The position numbers and the translations under genes are program-made. From NCBI RefSeq assembly GCF_030246925.1, contig NZ_CP126740.1, forward strand, positions 2,976,001-3,040,000: 64,000 bases of DNA, written 5' to 3'. Below are positions 7,253 to 16,001 of the stretch, in pieces (the stretch's first letter is position 1; the number at the start of each line of letters is the position of its first letter). The notes under the pieces were generated by a model. It was not told the DNA's origin. It ran no database searches and was given only the letters and a program-made list of their open reading frames with translations. Source of the DNA: Microbacterium sp. zg-Y625 (GTDB taxonomy: Bacteria > Actinomycetota > Actinomycetes > Actinomycetales > Microbacteriaceae).

Positions 7253-8856
7253 CGGCCCACCTCGAGGCGTCGGGCGTGCAGGGCCGCGAGCACGGCCTCA
7301 TCGTGGCTGATCGCGGCGATCGCGAGCGGGCCGCGCTCGTCGATGCCGTCGCGGAGCCCCGCGATGATCGCCACGAGCTCGGCCCACGTGGTGGCATCCT
7401 GACCGAAGGTCGGTTCGTCCAGCACCATCACGCGGGGACGCGTCGCGAGGGTCGCGGCGACCGTGAGCCGACGCTTCTCGCCGCCCGAGAGCGTGTACGG
7501 ATTGGCGTCGGCCAGACGCGCGAGCCGCAGCCGCTCCAGCAGTTCATCCACCCGCGCCGCCACCTCGGCCTCGGGCAGGCCGAGCGCACGCGGCCCCACG
7601 GCGAGCTCCTCGCGCACCGTGCGCGCCAGCAGCTGATGCTCGGGATCCTGGAAGACGGTGCCGATGCGCGTCAGCAGGCTGCGCGACGACCAGCCGGCGG
7701 GGTCCGTTCCGGCATCCGCCCGACGCCGGCGTGCCGCAGCCCCCGCGGCGAGCGCGTCGGATGCCCCCACCCGCCCCGCCTCGGGGCGCACCAGCCCGGC
7801 GAGGGTGAGTCCGAGGGTGGACTTGCCGGCGCCGTTCGGCCCGACGACGCCCAGCACCTCCCCCGCCCGAACCTCGAGGTCGAGCGGGCCGGCGACCGGC
7901 ACCCCCGGGGTGCGCGCCACCACGAGCCCGCGCGCGGACAGCAGCGCCTCGCCCGGTGCCACCGCGGGCGGCGGCGGCACCCGCGGCGCGAAGCCCGGCA
8001 CCCACACCCCCGCCGCGGCGAGCTGCCGCGGCAGGTCGAGCTCGGTGGCCGGGGCGGCCGCGGGGGGCGGAGCGGTCGCGCCGTGGCCCGCGAGGGACCG
8101 GGCGGGGCCTCGCGGACCCACGCCGCCGGGGATCGCGACTCCGCTGCCGAGTACGGCGCGCGGCGACCCGTCCGCGAGCACACCGCCCCCCGGCGCGAGC
8201 ACGACGACGCGGTCCACCAGCGGCAGCCAGACGTCCACCCGGTGCTCGATGACGATCAGGGTGGCGCCGGTGGCATCCAGCGCCCGGCCCACCGCGTCAC
8301 GCACGTCGACGACGCCCGCCGGGTCGAGGTTCGCGGTCGGCTCGTCCAGCAGCACGGCCCCCGGGCGCATGGCGATGACACCGGCGAGCGCGAGGCGCTG
8401 CTTCTGCCCGCCCGACAGCGCCGAGGTCGATCGATCCAGCGGCACGTCCAGCCCCACCGCGTCCAGCGCCGCGTGCACCCGTTGCCAGATCTCCTCCCGC
8501 GGCACGCCCAGGTTCTCGCAGCCGAACGCGACGTCGTCGCCCACACGCGCGAGGATCGTCTGGCTGTCAGGGTCCTGCAGCACGAGTCCTGCGGTCCCGC
8601 GTGTCGCGGCCGCCGGCTGGCCGCCGACGAACAGCGCACCCTCCTGGTCGCCCTCGTCGGCACCGCCGAGCACGCCGGCGATGCCCTGCAGCAGCGTCGA
8701 CTTGCCGGATCCCGACGCGCCCAGAAGCAGCACCCGTTCGCCTGGTTCGACGCGCAGCGACACGTCGCGCACCGCCCACGCCTCGCGCGTGGCATAGCGC
8801 CAGCCCCACCCGCGGGCCTCGACGGCGGCGGGTGAGGCGGCGGGGGATGCCGGCAC
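7249..8856 (-). CDS. ECF transporter ATPase, two fused ABC domains (EcfA-EcfA')
   Basis: A 535-residue protein with two complete ABC ATPase domains. Domain 1 has Walker A GASGSGKST (residues 46-54) and LSGGQKQRLALAG, then VLLDEPTANLD. Domain 2 has GPNGAGKSTLGLTLAG, LSGGEKRRLTVAA and VMVLDEPTFGQD. A Pro/Ala linker lies between them. The fusion replaces the separate EcfA1 and EcfA2 subunits, as in YkoD-type systems. GTG at 8856 follows the stop of the S component by one base, so translation is probably coupled. It powers uptake together with EcfT and the S component. Confidence 0.92.
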   Translation of the reverse strand: MPASPAASPAAVEARGWGWRYATREAWAVRDVSLRVEPGERVLLLGASGSGKSTLLQGIAGVLGGADEGDQEGALFVGGQPAAATRGTAGLVLQDPDSQTILARVGDDVAFGCENLGVPREEIWQRVHAALDAVGLDVPLDRSTSALSGGQKQRLALAGVIAMRPGAVLLDEPTANLDPAGVVDVRDAVGRALDATGATLIVIEHRVDVWLPLVDRVVVLAPGGGVLADGSPRAVLGSGVAIPGGVGPRGPARSLAGHGATAPPPAAAPATELDLPRQLAAAGVWVPGFAPRVPPPPAVAPGEALLSARGLVVARTPGVPVAGPLDLEVRAGEVLGVVGPNGAGKSTLGLTLAGLVRPEAGRVGASDALAAGAAARRRRADAGTDPAGWSSRSLLTRIGTVFQDPEHQLLARTVREELAVGPRALGLPEAEVAARVDELLERLRLARLADANPYTLSGGEKRRLTVAATLATRPRVMVLDEPTFGQDATTWAELVAIIAGLRDGIDERGPLAIAAISHDEAVLAALHARRLEVGR

Positions 8857-8857
8857 G

Positions 8858-9508
8858 TCAGACGCGCCGGGAGACCTCGCGGCCCGCCGCGAACCGGCTG
8901 AGAGCACCGGTGGCGGCGAGCCCGCGAGCGATGAGCCAGGCGCCGAGGCCCGCGATGACCGCGCCCGAGAGCGTCGTCGAGGCGATGTAGACGGTGGTGA
9001 AGAGCGTGTCCGCCCCCGCGTACCAGAGGATGCGGTCGTTGATGCCGGCACCCAGGCCCGCCGCGGCTCCGGCGAGGATCGCCACCGGCAGCCGCCAGAC
9101 ACCGTAGAGGAACAGCAGGAACACCAGCTCGGCGCCCACGCCCTGCACGAGCCCGGAGACGATGGTCAGCGGGCCCCACTGGTTGCCGACGAGGGCCGAG
9201 ATGACCGCGGCCACGGTCTCGGTGTAGAGCGCCGCACCGGGTTTGCGGATGATCAGGCCGCCGAGCACACCGGCGATGAGCCACGGCCCGGCGAAGACGC
9301 CCTGGATGCCGGGCAGCAGGGGCTTCAGCAGCGCGCTCGGCCCCTCGTAGCCGACGTTCCACAGCAGGAACACCGCCGCACAGGCGACGGCGATGACGCT
9401 GGCCACGACGATGTCGACGACGCGCCAGCGGACGCGCTGCGACAGCGGCGGAACGGCCGGTCGCGATGAGCTCTGCGCGGTTGCGCCAGCAGGCTTCGAT
9501 GCGTGCAT
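8858..9508 (-). CDS. ykoE: ECF transporter S component, YkoE family (HMP/thiamine)
   Basis: A 216-residue protein with about six membrane segments. The family features include the NVGYEGPSALLKPLLPG stretch, the GLIIRKPGAALYTE block and GNQWGPLTIVSGLVQGVGAE, all typical of YkoE-type substrate-binding subunits. It is the first gene behind a TPP riboswitch, which directly supports thiamine-precursor (HMP) specificity. The ATG at 9508 is preceded by GGGAGGAGAG, part of which lies at the edge of the riboswitch, so ligand binding may occlude the ribosome binding site. Confidence 0.92.
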   Translation of the reverse strand: MHASKPAGATAQSSSRPAVPPLSQRVRWRVVDIVVASVIAVACAAVFLLWNVGYEGPSALLKPLLPGIQGVFAGPWLIAGVLGGLIIRKPGAALYTETVAAVISALVGNQWGPLTIVSGLVQGVGAELVFLLFLYGVWRLPVAILAGAAAGLGAGINDRILWYAGADTLFTTVYIASTTLSGAVIAGLGAWLIARGLAATGALSRFAAGREVSRRV

Positions 9509-9518
9509 TTCTCTCTCC

Positions 9519-9602
9519 TCCCTGCGCCGGCATGATCCGGATCAGGTTCGACGGTCGAAGCGTGGATCGCTTCCTCTCAGCCCGGCTCACCGGACTCCCG
9601 TG
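9519..9602 (-). promoter_or_regulatory. TPP riboswitch (THI element)
   Basis: Read on the minus strand, the leader holds the conserved GGGCTGAGAGG core and then ACCTGATCCGGATCATGCCG followed by GGCGCAGGGA, the hallmark 3' half of the thiamine-pyrophosphate aptamer. The aptamer ends about 11 bases before the ykoE start codon, next to its ribosome binding site, which favours translational control. High TPP should switch off the ECF transporter. Confidence 0.95.
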
Positions 9603-9614
9603 GTTGTGGCGTCG

Positions 9615-9620
9615 AGTATA
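9615..9620 (-). promoter_or_regulatory. -10 box for the TPP-riboswitch transcript
   Basis: TATACT on the minus strand lies about 12 bases before the aptamer begins, a good distance for a transcript that starts at the riboswitch. The space to the divergent gene is under 50 bp, so the two promoters are interleaved. Confidence 0.5.
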
Positions 9621-9637
9621 CCCACGGGCGGGCAGGG

Positions 9638-9643
9638 TATTTT
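9638..9643 (+). promoter_or_regulatory. -10 box of a probable leaderless transcript (carboxypeptidase-like gene)
   Basis: TATTTT is followed by 6 bases and the GTG at 9650; no Shine-Dalgarno sequence is evident. Confidence 0.5.
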
Positions 9644-9649
9644 TGGCAG

Positions 9650-11284
9650 GTGACCACCGAGGACGCTCCCCCGCTCACGCGCCGCGCGCGACGAGCGCGC
9701 CTGCGCGCTGAAGCGGCGGCCGACGCCGCGGCGAGCGCGTCCCCCGTTTCCGCCGATCCTGCGGCATCGCCCGACTCGGTGAGCGACGCCCCCGCAGACG
9801 AGGCAGCGCCCGAGCACGAACCCGCCCGCCTCGCACCCGACGACGACGCCGACGACGACGAAGCCGCCGCTGCGGCGCCGGCGCCCGCCGATGCCGCTCG
9901 CCCCGAGCCCGCCGACCGGGAGACGGCAGCCGCCGGCCCGCCCCACCGGGTCGCGCTCGGGTGGGTGGACGAGGATGCCGTGGCCGCGGCATCCCCCGCC
10001 GTCAGTCTCGGCACCGCCGCCTCCCCCTACACGACGGTGCAGACCGACCTGCTCGCCAGCCGACCGCGACGGTCGCCGCTGCGTCCTTCGGTGCTGGTGC
10101 CCACTCTCAGCGTCGTCGCGGTGATCGCCCTCTACGTCCTCACCACGCTGCTCTGGCCCCTGCACGCCCTGCCGCCGACGGTGTCGCCCGCCACCATCGC
10201 CCCGCTGTCGGCGCCCGCCGCCGCGCCGGCGTGGCCTCAGGAGGGAAGCGCGGCGCTGGGGGTCGACGGCATCACCGGCACGGTCGCCTCCGCATCCGAC
10301 CCCACCTCCATCGCAAGCCTCACGAAGGTCGTCACGTCGCTGATGGTCCTCGAGGAGATGCCGCTCACCCCCGGCGAGCAGGGTCCCGAGTACCGGTTCA
10401 CCTCCGCCGATCAGAGCGAGTACTGGGCATACCGGGAACGCGGCGAGTCCGCCCTCCCCGTACCCGTCGACGGCACGCTGACGCAGTACCAGCTGCTGCA
10501 GGGCATCCTCATCTCCTCGGCGAACAACTACGCCGATCGGCTCGCATCGGAGCTGTGGCCGAGCAACCGGGTCTTCGCCGACGCCGCCGAATCATGGCTC
10601 GCGCAGCAGGGGCTGACCGGCATCACGATCGTCGACCCGAGCGGCATCGGCGACGACAACGCCGCCGAGCCCGCCGCGCTGGTCGCCCTGGCGGAACGGG
10701 CGATGGCCAACCCGGTCATCGCCGAGATCGTGCGGATGCCATCTGCCGAGCTTCCCGGCGCCGGACTCATCGAGAACACCAACGCCCTGCTGGCCGACCC
10801 CGGTGTCGTCGGGGTGAAGACCGGCGCCCTGTGGGAGCACTTCAATCTGCTGGTCGCCAAGGACATCGTCGTCGGCGAAACGCCGGTGCGGCTGTTCGCG
10901 GCGATCCTCGGGCAGTTCGACGGCGAGGAGCGCAACGTGACCGCGCGCGCGATGCTCGCCCAGCTGGAGTCCGAGCTGCAGCAGCGGCCCACGGTGGCCG
11001 CCGGCACGATCGCCGGCGAGGTGACGACGGCGTGGGGCGAGCGGGTCGACATGGTGACCTCGGCGGACGCGTCGGTCGTGCTGTGGAACGGCGCCACCGG
11101 CGAAGTCACCACGGACCTCGCCGTCGGCGACGACCGCGAGGCCGAGGCGGTCGCCGGGTCGCTGACGGTGAAGGGTCCCCTCGACACCGCCACCGTCGAC
11201 GTGCACCTCGCCGGCACCATCGAGGGCCCGAGCCCGTGGTGGCGCCTCACCCACCCGCTGCAGCTGTTCGGCCTCGCCGGCTGA
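9650..11284 (+). CDS. D-alanyl-D-alanine carboxypeptidase-like penicillin-binding protein (PBP5 family)
   Basis: A 544-residue serine peptidase of the S11/PBP5 group. A cytoplasmic, acidic, Ala/Asp-rich N-terminus of about 145 residues precedes one membrane anchor (about 147-170). The three active-site motifs are all present: SLTK (Ser223, Lys226), SAN (Ser290, Asn292) and KTG (Lys390). The extracellular domain trims peptidoglycan stem peptides (family knowledge). A C-terminal beta-rich part (about 455-530) resembles the non-catalytic domain of PBP5. The long charged cytoplasmic tail is unusual and could bind a partner. GTG start; leaderless promoter at 9638. Confidence 0.88.
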   Translation: MTTEDAPPLTRRARRARLRAEAAADAAASASPVSADPAASPDSVSDAPADEAAPEHEPARLAPDDDADDDEAAAAAPAPADAARPEPADRETAAAGPPHRVALGWVDEDAVAAASPAVSLGTAASPYTTVQTDLLASRPRRSPLRPSVLVPTLSVVAVIALYVLTTLLWPLHALPPTVSPATIAPLSAPAAAPAWPQEGSAALGVDGITGTVASASDPTSIASLTKVVTSLMVLEEMPLTPGEQGPEYRFTSADQSEYWAYRERGESALPVPVDGTLTQYQLLQGILISSANNYADRLASELWPSNRVFADAAESWLAQQGLTGITIVDPSGIGDDNAAEPAALVALAERAMANPVIAEIVRMPSAELPGAGLIENTNALLADPGVVGVKTGALWEHFNLLVAKDIVVGETPVRLFAAILGQFDGEERNVTARAMLAQLESELQQRPTVAAGTIAGEVTTAWGERVDMVTSADASVVLWNGATGEVTTDLAVGDDREAEAVAGSLTVKGPLDTATVDVHLAGTIEGPSPWWRLTHPLQLFGLAG

Positions 11285-11298
11285 TCACGGCCCGAGCG

Positions 11299-12888
11299 TC
11301 AGAACGGCCAGATGAGCGGCACGTACAGCACCGCGACGGCCAGGAACACCAGCGCCAGAGGCAGACCCAGTCGCCAGTAGTCCCCGAAGCGGTACCCCCC
11401 AGGCTGCATGACCATGAGGTTCACCGGCGTCGCGATCGGGGTGAGGAACGATGCCGCACCGGCGACGGTCAGCGCCATCATGAACGGCTGCACGCTGAGA
11501 TCCAGGGTCGCGGCGATGGAGACGGCGATGGGGGCGACGACCAGCACGGTGGCGACGTTCGAGATGAACTGACCGAGCACGATCGTCACGACGCACAGCA
11601 CGAGCAGCGCGAGGTGCGGTGAGGCGTCGCCGGTGAAGCCCAGCACCAGCGCGGCGACCACGTCGGCCGCGCCGGTCGAGACGAACGCGGAAGACAACGG
11701 CACCATGCCCCCGATGAGGATCACGGTCGTCCACGAGATGGACCGATAGGCCTGGGGCATGGTCATGACGCCGGTGAGCACCATCGCGCCCGCCGCCAGC
11801 AGCCCCGCCACGGCGGGCGGCACCAGGTTGGTGGCGAGCAGCACCACCATGAGACCCAGGACCACCAGCGCCCGACGCGCCCCGTTCCCGAGCGGAACAG
11901 TGCGCCGCAGCGCGTGTGGCGGCGTCACGGCGATGACGTCGGGCGAGCGGGTGTAGCGCTCCAGCGCCGCCCACGGGCCCTGGACGAGCACGGCATCCCC
12001 CGCCTGCAGCGTCAGCTCGCCCGCTGTCCCGTCTCGGGAGACGTGCGGTGGCTGCGTGGTGCCCCGCCGTGCCGCGAGGATCACGAGGTTCTCATCGCGG
12101 GTCATCATTCCCGACCAGACGGTGCGCCCGATGAGGGTGGAGCGGGGGGCCACCATGACCTCGACCACCCCGTCGGTCGCGCTGAACAGGCTCCGGGTGG
12201 ACAGGTCGACGGCGTAGCTCTCGCGCCACCCCTGCGCCGCGGCGCTGGGGTCGGGCGCCGCATCGAACCGATCGGCGGTGCGGTCGGGCAGCAGGCGCGG
12301 ACCGAGCACGGCGACCATTGCGATCGTGAGCGCCACGAGCGGCACCCCGGCCAGCGCGAACTCGAAGAAGCCGAAGGGGCGCCCGCCGGCCGACTCCGCC
12401 AGCTGCGACACCACCGGGTTCACGGGAGTACCGGTCAGCGTGAGCAGCGATCCGGCGCTGGCGGTGAAGGCGAGCGGGATCAGCATCTTCGACGGCACGA
12501 TGCCGGCGCGCAGGGCCACCACCACGACCACCGGCAGCAGCGCCGCGACGGCGCCGTTGATGCTGATGAAGCCGGTGAGCACCGCCGACATCGCGCCGAT
12601 GATCACCAGAAGCCGCCGGGGCCGCGCACCCCCGCGGGTGAGAACCTGCTGGCCGGCCCAGGCCGTCACCCCGGTGGCATCCAATCCCTCGCTGATGACG
12701 AACAGCGACGCGATGAAGATCACGGTCGGGTCGGCGAATCCGGCGAACGCCTCGGGAAGGGTCTGGATGCCGGTCACCCACAGCGCCAGCGTCACGCCGA
12801 TCGCCACGATCGCCAGGGGCACCTTTCCGCTGACGAAGGCGATGATCGCCAGTCCCAGGATGACGAAGATCGCGATCACGGGGTCCAC
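11299..12888 (-). CDS. SLC13/DASS-type anion permease with RCK_C (TrkA-C) domain
   Basis: A 529-residue polytopic transporter. The N-terminal half ends near TGTPVNPVV and the C-terminal half near TPIATPVNLMV, the two re-entrant SNT/TPxN-like motifs of the divalent anion:Na+ symporter fold. Between the halves (about 225-315) lies a soluble RCK_C domain, with IGRTVWSG and LQAGDAVLVQGP marking the ligand module. Proteins of this build move sulfate or dicarboxylates; the substrate is not decidable. GTG start 6 bases after TACCGT (leaderless). Convergent with the carboxypeptidase-like gene, 14 bp apart. Confidence 0.85.
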   Translation of the reverse strand: MDPVIAIFVILGLAIIAFVSGKVPLAIVAIGVTLALWVTGIQTLPEAFAGFADPTVIFIASLFVISEGLDATGVTAWAGQQVLTRGGARPRRLLVIIGAMSAVLTGFISINGAVAALLPVVVVVALRAGIVPSKMLIPLAFTASAGSLLTLTGTPVNPVVSQLAESAGGRPFGFFEFALAGVPLVALTIAMVAVLGPRLLPDRTADRFDAAPDPSAAAQGWRESYAVDLSTRSLFSATDGVVEVMVAPRSTLIGRTVWSGMMTRDENLVILAARRGTTQPPHVSRDGTAGELTLQAGDAVLVQGPWAALERYTRSPDVIAVTPPHALRRTVPLGNGARRALVVLGLMVVLLATNLVPPAVAGLLAAGAMVLTGVMTMPQAYRSISWTTVILIGGMVPLSSAFVSTGAADVVAALVLGFTGDASPHLALLVLCVVTIVLGQFISNVATVLVVAPIAVSIAATLDLSVQPFMMALTVAGAASFLTPIATPVNLMVMQPGGYRFGDYWRLGLPLALVFLAVAVLYVPLIWPF

Positions 12889-12894
12889 GCGTCA

Positions 12895-12900
12895 ACGGTA
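12895..12900 (-). promoter_or_regulatory. -10 box of a probable leaderless transcript (SLC13 gene)
   Basis: TACCGT, 6 bases, then the GTG start at 12888. Confidence 0.45.
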
Positions 12901-12926
12901 CCCCCGCCCCTCCGGCGGAGGGCGGG

Positions 12927-13853
12927 TCAGACGAAGCGCACGGTGCGCTGCAGGCGCGTGCGCACGTCGAACAGCTCGTTGCCGCCGATGTCGCGCGCAC
13001 CGGTCATGCCGCGGCGGAGCACCGTCGCCAGCGAGCTGCGCGAGACCACCGCCACCGGCAGGCCGCGAACCTTCCCCAGCTCCTCGATCGGCTGCAGCAG
13101 GTCGTCGTCGGGCAGCACCACCAGCACGCCGCTGAACCGCACGCCCGCAGCGCGGGCGATGGTGCGGGTACGGGCGACCAGGTCGGCCACGGGCGACCCT
13201 TCGACCCCGTCGCCGATGAGTTCGCCCCGCCGCACGCGCACGGGTCCGCCGAAATCTTCGGACAGCACGGCATACAGCCCGCTGGGACCGAGCACGATGT
13301 GGTCGAGCTTCGCGTCGGGGCGGTCGCCGCGGGCCGGCGCCGAGACGTCGTGCCACACGGTGTAGCCCATGCCGAGATCGGCGACCACGCGCGCGGTGGC
13401 CTCTTCGGCGAGCGCGTCGGCCAGCAGCCGGCGCACCTCGTGGGGTGCGGTGCGCACGAGGGCGGGGCCGTACGGGTCCGGAAGGTCGACGCCGCGCCCT
13501 GCCCACTCCCGGATCAGGGTGAGGTAGCGCTCCCGCCGCCATCCGCCGGGGTGCCCGAACGAGCGGGCGCGCGGACGGGTGTCGGTGCGCGCGGACGGTG
13601 CCTTCCACCCGGAGAAGTCCGGGGCGGCAGCCGCGCCGAAACCGTGGCCGCGGTCATAGGCCGCACGGGCGTCGGGGGTGCCCACCAGCTCCCACGCGCG
13701 CTGCACCTGCACGAACACCGCGGCATCGCCACCGGTGTCGGGGTGGGTCTGCCGCAGTCGCAGGCGATAGGCCTTGCGCAGCGCCTCGTCGTCGGCCGCG
13801 GGCTCGACGCCGAGCACGTCGTACGCCGAGGCGGACAGCGGACTGTCGAACAC
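12927..13853 (-). CDS. J-domain protein fused to a NERD-like domain
   Basis: A 308-residue protein. Residues 8-70 are a J domain: YDVLGVEPAADDEALRKAY, the HPD triad at 37-39 and YDRG at the end. A basic linker follows, then a globular C-terminal domain (about 140-300) containing KLDHIVLGPSGLYAV, which resembles the core of nuclease-related (NERD) domains, whose D-H-x-x-x-G-P-x-G motif holds catalytic residues. It lacks the G/F and zinc-finger parts of a true DnaJ, so it probably recruits DnaK to a specialised task. The GTG at 13853 has GGGAGGG upstream. The NERD call is by motif only; nuclease activity is unproven. Confidence 0.75.
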   Translation of the reverse strand: MFDSPLSASAYDVLGVEPAADDEALRKAYRLRLRQTHPDTGGDAAVFVQVQRAWELVGTPDARAAYDRGHGFGAAAAPDFSGWKAPSARTDTRPRARSFGHPGGWRRERYLTLIREWAGRGVDLPDPYGPALVRTAPHEVRRLLADALAEEATARVVADLGMGYTVWHDVSAPARGDRPDAKLDHIVLGPSGLYAVLSEDFGGPVRVRRGELIGDGVEGSPVADLVARTRTIARAAGVRFSGVLVVLPDDDLLQPIEELGKVRGLPVAVVSRSSLATVLRRGMTGARDIGGNELFDVRTRLQRTVRFV

Positions 13854-13900
13854 GTTCCCTCCCGGGGTCGGCCATCCAGGCTAGCGGCGCAACCCGGACG

Positions 13901-14965
13901 TCAGCTCCACAGCGGCATGTCGGGAACGAACGCCAGCGCCTCGTGGGCGATTCCCGGGTCGACGTCGGCGAGGGCGGCCGGATGCCACCGCGGCGAGCGG
14001 TCCTTGTCGACCAGCTGGGCCCGGATCCCCTCCACGAGGTCCGGCTGGGTCTGGGCGAACCACATCACCAGGCCGTACTCCTGGGCGAGGGCCGCGCGCA
14101 GGTCCGGCAGGGCCCGGGCACGGCGGACGGCGGCGAGGGTGACGGTCAGCGCCGTCGGCGACAGCGTCTCGAGCTCGTCGGCGGTGGCGGATGCCGCAGC
14201 TTCCGGCCGTGCCCGCAGGCGCTCGACGATGTCCGCCACGGAGTCGCCGGCGAAGGCGTCGTCGATCCACGCGCGGTCCGCCTGCAGGCGGGACGGCCCC
14301 GCCGTGGTGTCGAAGAGCAGGGTGAGCTCGGTGGGTGTGTGGGGGTCGGCGCGGGTCTCGAGCGCATGCTGCAGCTCGGGCAGGTGCTCCGACGGCACCA
14401 GGTGGTCGGCGAAGCCGGCGTGGATCGCGTCCGCGGCATCCATCGTCGTGCCGGTGAGCCCCAGGTACTCCCCCAGCCGGCCCGGCGCACGGCCGAGCAG
14501 CCAGGTGCCGCCGACGTCGGGGGTGAAGCCGATGCGGGTCTCCGGCATGGCGAGCCGGGATCGCTCCGTGACGACGCGCACGGCGGCGTGGCCGGCGAGG
14601 CCCATGCCGCCGCCCATCGTGATGCCGTCGGCGAGCACCACCACGGGCTTCGGGTATTCGGCGATCGCGGCGTTGAGGGCGTACTCGGCGCGGAAGAACA
14701 GGGCGGTGTCGCCCGGGCGCCCGGCGACGATCTGGTCGTACAGTCCGCGCACGTCGCCGCCGGCGCACAGGCCCCGTTCGCCGGCGCCGTCCAGCAGCAC
14801 GATCCCGACGTCGGGGTCGTCGCGCCAGGCATCCAGTGCGGCGTGCAGGTCCTCGACCATGCCGAGGTCGAGCGCGTTGATGGCACGCGGGCGGTCGAGC
14901 GTGAGGTGTCCGACTCCGTTGCGGCGCTGCACACGGATGCGGGTCTCGGGCGGGTTCTCGGTCAC
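13901..14965 (-). CDS. 3-hydroxyisobutyryl-CoA hydrolase-like enoyl-CoA hydratase family protein
   Basis: A 354-residue member of the long crotonase branch. CAGGDVRGLYDQIVAG and GITMGGGMGLAGHAAVRVVTE form the oxyanion hole, MPETRIGFTPDVGGTW carries the acidic catalytic region, and the long C-terminus includes SPTALTVTLAAVRRA and RAQLVDKDRSPRW, which are diagnostic of HIBCH. It hydrolyses 3-hydroxyisobutyryl-CoA in valine degradation (family knowledge). Single gene, GTG start, leaderless promoter at 14972. Confidence 0.9.
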   Translation of the reverse strand: MTENPPETRIRVQRRNGVGHLTLDRPRAINALDLGMVEDLHAALDAWRDDPDVGIVLLDGAGERGLCAGGDVRGLYDQIVAGRPGDTALFFRAEYALNAAIAEYPKPVVVLADGITMGGGMGLAGHAAVRVVTERSRLAMPETRIGFTPDVGGTWLLGRAPGRLGEYLGLTGTTMDAADAIHAGFADHLVPSEHLPELQHALETRADPHTPTELTLLFDTTAGPSRLQADRAWIDDAFAGDSVADIVERLRARPEAAASATADELETLSPTALTVTLAAVRRARALPDLRAALAQEYGLVMWFAQTQPDLVEGIRAQLVDKDRSPRWHPAALADVDPGIAHEALAFVPDMPLWS

Positions 14966-14971
14966 AGCCTC

Positions 14972-14977
14972 ACGTTA
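14972..14977 (-). promoter_or_regulatory. -10 box of a probable leaderless transcript (HIBCH-like gene)
   Basis: TAACGT, 6 bases, then GTG at 14965. Confidence 0.45.
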
Positions 14978-15035
14978 TCCGGTTCGCATTCGCCGCCCAT
15001 CCCCGCCAGACTGGGCGAGACGAGAGGATGCCCGC

Positions 15036-16001
15036 ATGCCCGACGGACAGGTGCTCGAGTTCTCCGGCCTCACCAAGCGCTTCGGCGCACTGACGGCCGT
15101 CGACCGCTTCACGGCGCGCGTCGAACCCGGGAGGGTGACCGGCTTTCTCGGCCCGAACGGGGCGGGAAAGACCACGACGATGCGCATGCTGCTGGGGCTC
15201 GTGCGCTCCTCCGACGGCACCGCCACCATCGGCGGCACCCCGTACGTGCAGCTGCGGCGGCCGCTGCAGAGCGTGGGCTCGGCGCTCGAGGCGTCGAGCT
15301 TCCACCCCGGCCGCACCGCCGCCGCCCACCTGACCGCCCTCGCGCAGGCCTCGGACGTGCCGGTCTCACGCGTGGATGAGACCCTGGGGCTCGTCGGACT
15401 GGCGGATGCCGGCGGACGCAAGGTCGGTGGCTACTCGCTGGGCATGCGTCAGCGGCTGGGCCTGGCCGCGGCGCTCTTGGGCGACCCGGGAGTGCTCGTG
15501 CTCGACGAGCCGACGAACGGGCTGGACCCCGAGGGCATCCGCTGGATCCGCGACTTCCTGCAGGCCCTCGCCCGCGAAGGGCGCACCGTCTTCGTCTCGT
15601 CGCACCTGCTGTCCGAAGTGCAGCAGACCGTCGACTCGCTGCTGGTGATCGCGCGGGGACGGCTGGTCTTCCAGGGCACGATCGACGAGCTCGTCGACCC
15701 CAGGGAGTATGCCACCGTCGTCGACGCCCCCGACCGCGCCGCACTGGCGGCCGCGCTGGCCGCGGCCGGCATCGGCACCGAGCCGCTGCGCGCGGGACTG
15801 CGGGTCGCGGTGGCCGACCCCGCCGAGATCGGCCGCATCGCCGCGGCATCCGGCGTCGCCCTGTCGCTGCTGCAGCGTCAGGGACCGTCGCTCGAGCAGG
15901 TGTTCCTCGAACTCGCCGACGGCCGCCGGGTCCATGCCAGCGCGGGCGGCGAGGCCGCGGCCCCGCCGGTCGACGCTGCGGCGGAAGGAGCGGCGCGATG
16001 A
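15036..16001 (+). CDS. ABC transporter ATP-binding protein
   Basis: A 321-residue ATPase: Walker A LGPNGAGKTTTM near residue 44, signature YSLGMRQRLGLAAALLG, Walker B VLVLDEPTNGLDP, and the switch His in SSHLLSEV. The 70-residue C-terminal extension is typical of drug or bacitracin-type ABC-2 exporters. The ATG at 15036 has GAGAGG 8 bases upstream. The last four bases overlap the permease start (ATGA), so the two are co-translated and form one exporter. Substrate unknown. Confidence 0.92.
   Translation: MPDGQVLEFSGLTKRFGALTAVDRFTARVEPGRVTGFLGPNGAGKTTTMRMLLGLVRSSDGTATIGGTPYVQLRRPLQSVGSALEASSFHPGRTAAAHLTALAQASDVPVSRVDETLGLVGLADAGGRKVGGYSLGMRQRLGLAAALLGDPGVLVLDEPTNGLDPEGIRWIRDFLQALAREGRTVFVSSHLLSEVQQTVDSLLVIARGRLVFQGTIDELVDPREYATVVDAPDRAALAAALAAAGIGTEPLRAGLRVAVADPAEIGRIAAASGVALSLLQRQGPSLEQVFLELADGRRVHASAGGEAAAPPVDAAAEGAAR

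Noticed and set aside
13299..15035. Long plus-strand open frame upstream of the ABC ATPase gene
   Set aside because: Its translation is Arg/Ser/Pro-rich low-complexity sequence, the usual antisense shadow in GC-rich DNA. It lies opposite the J-domain and HIBCH-like genes, and the ATPase similarity begins only at 15036.
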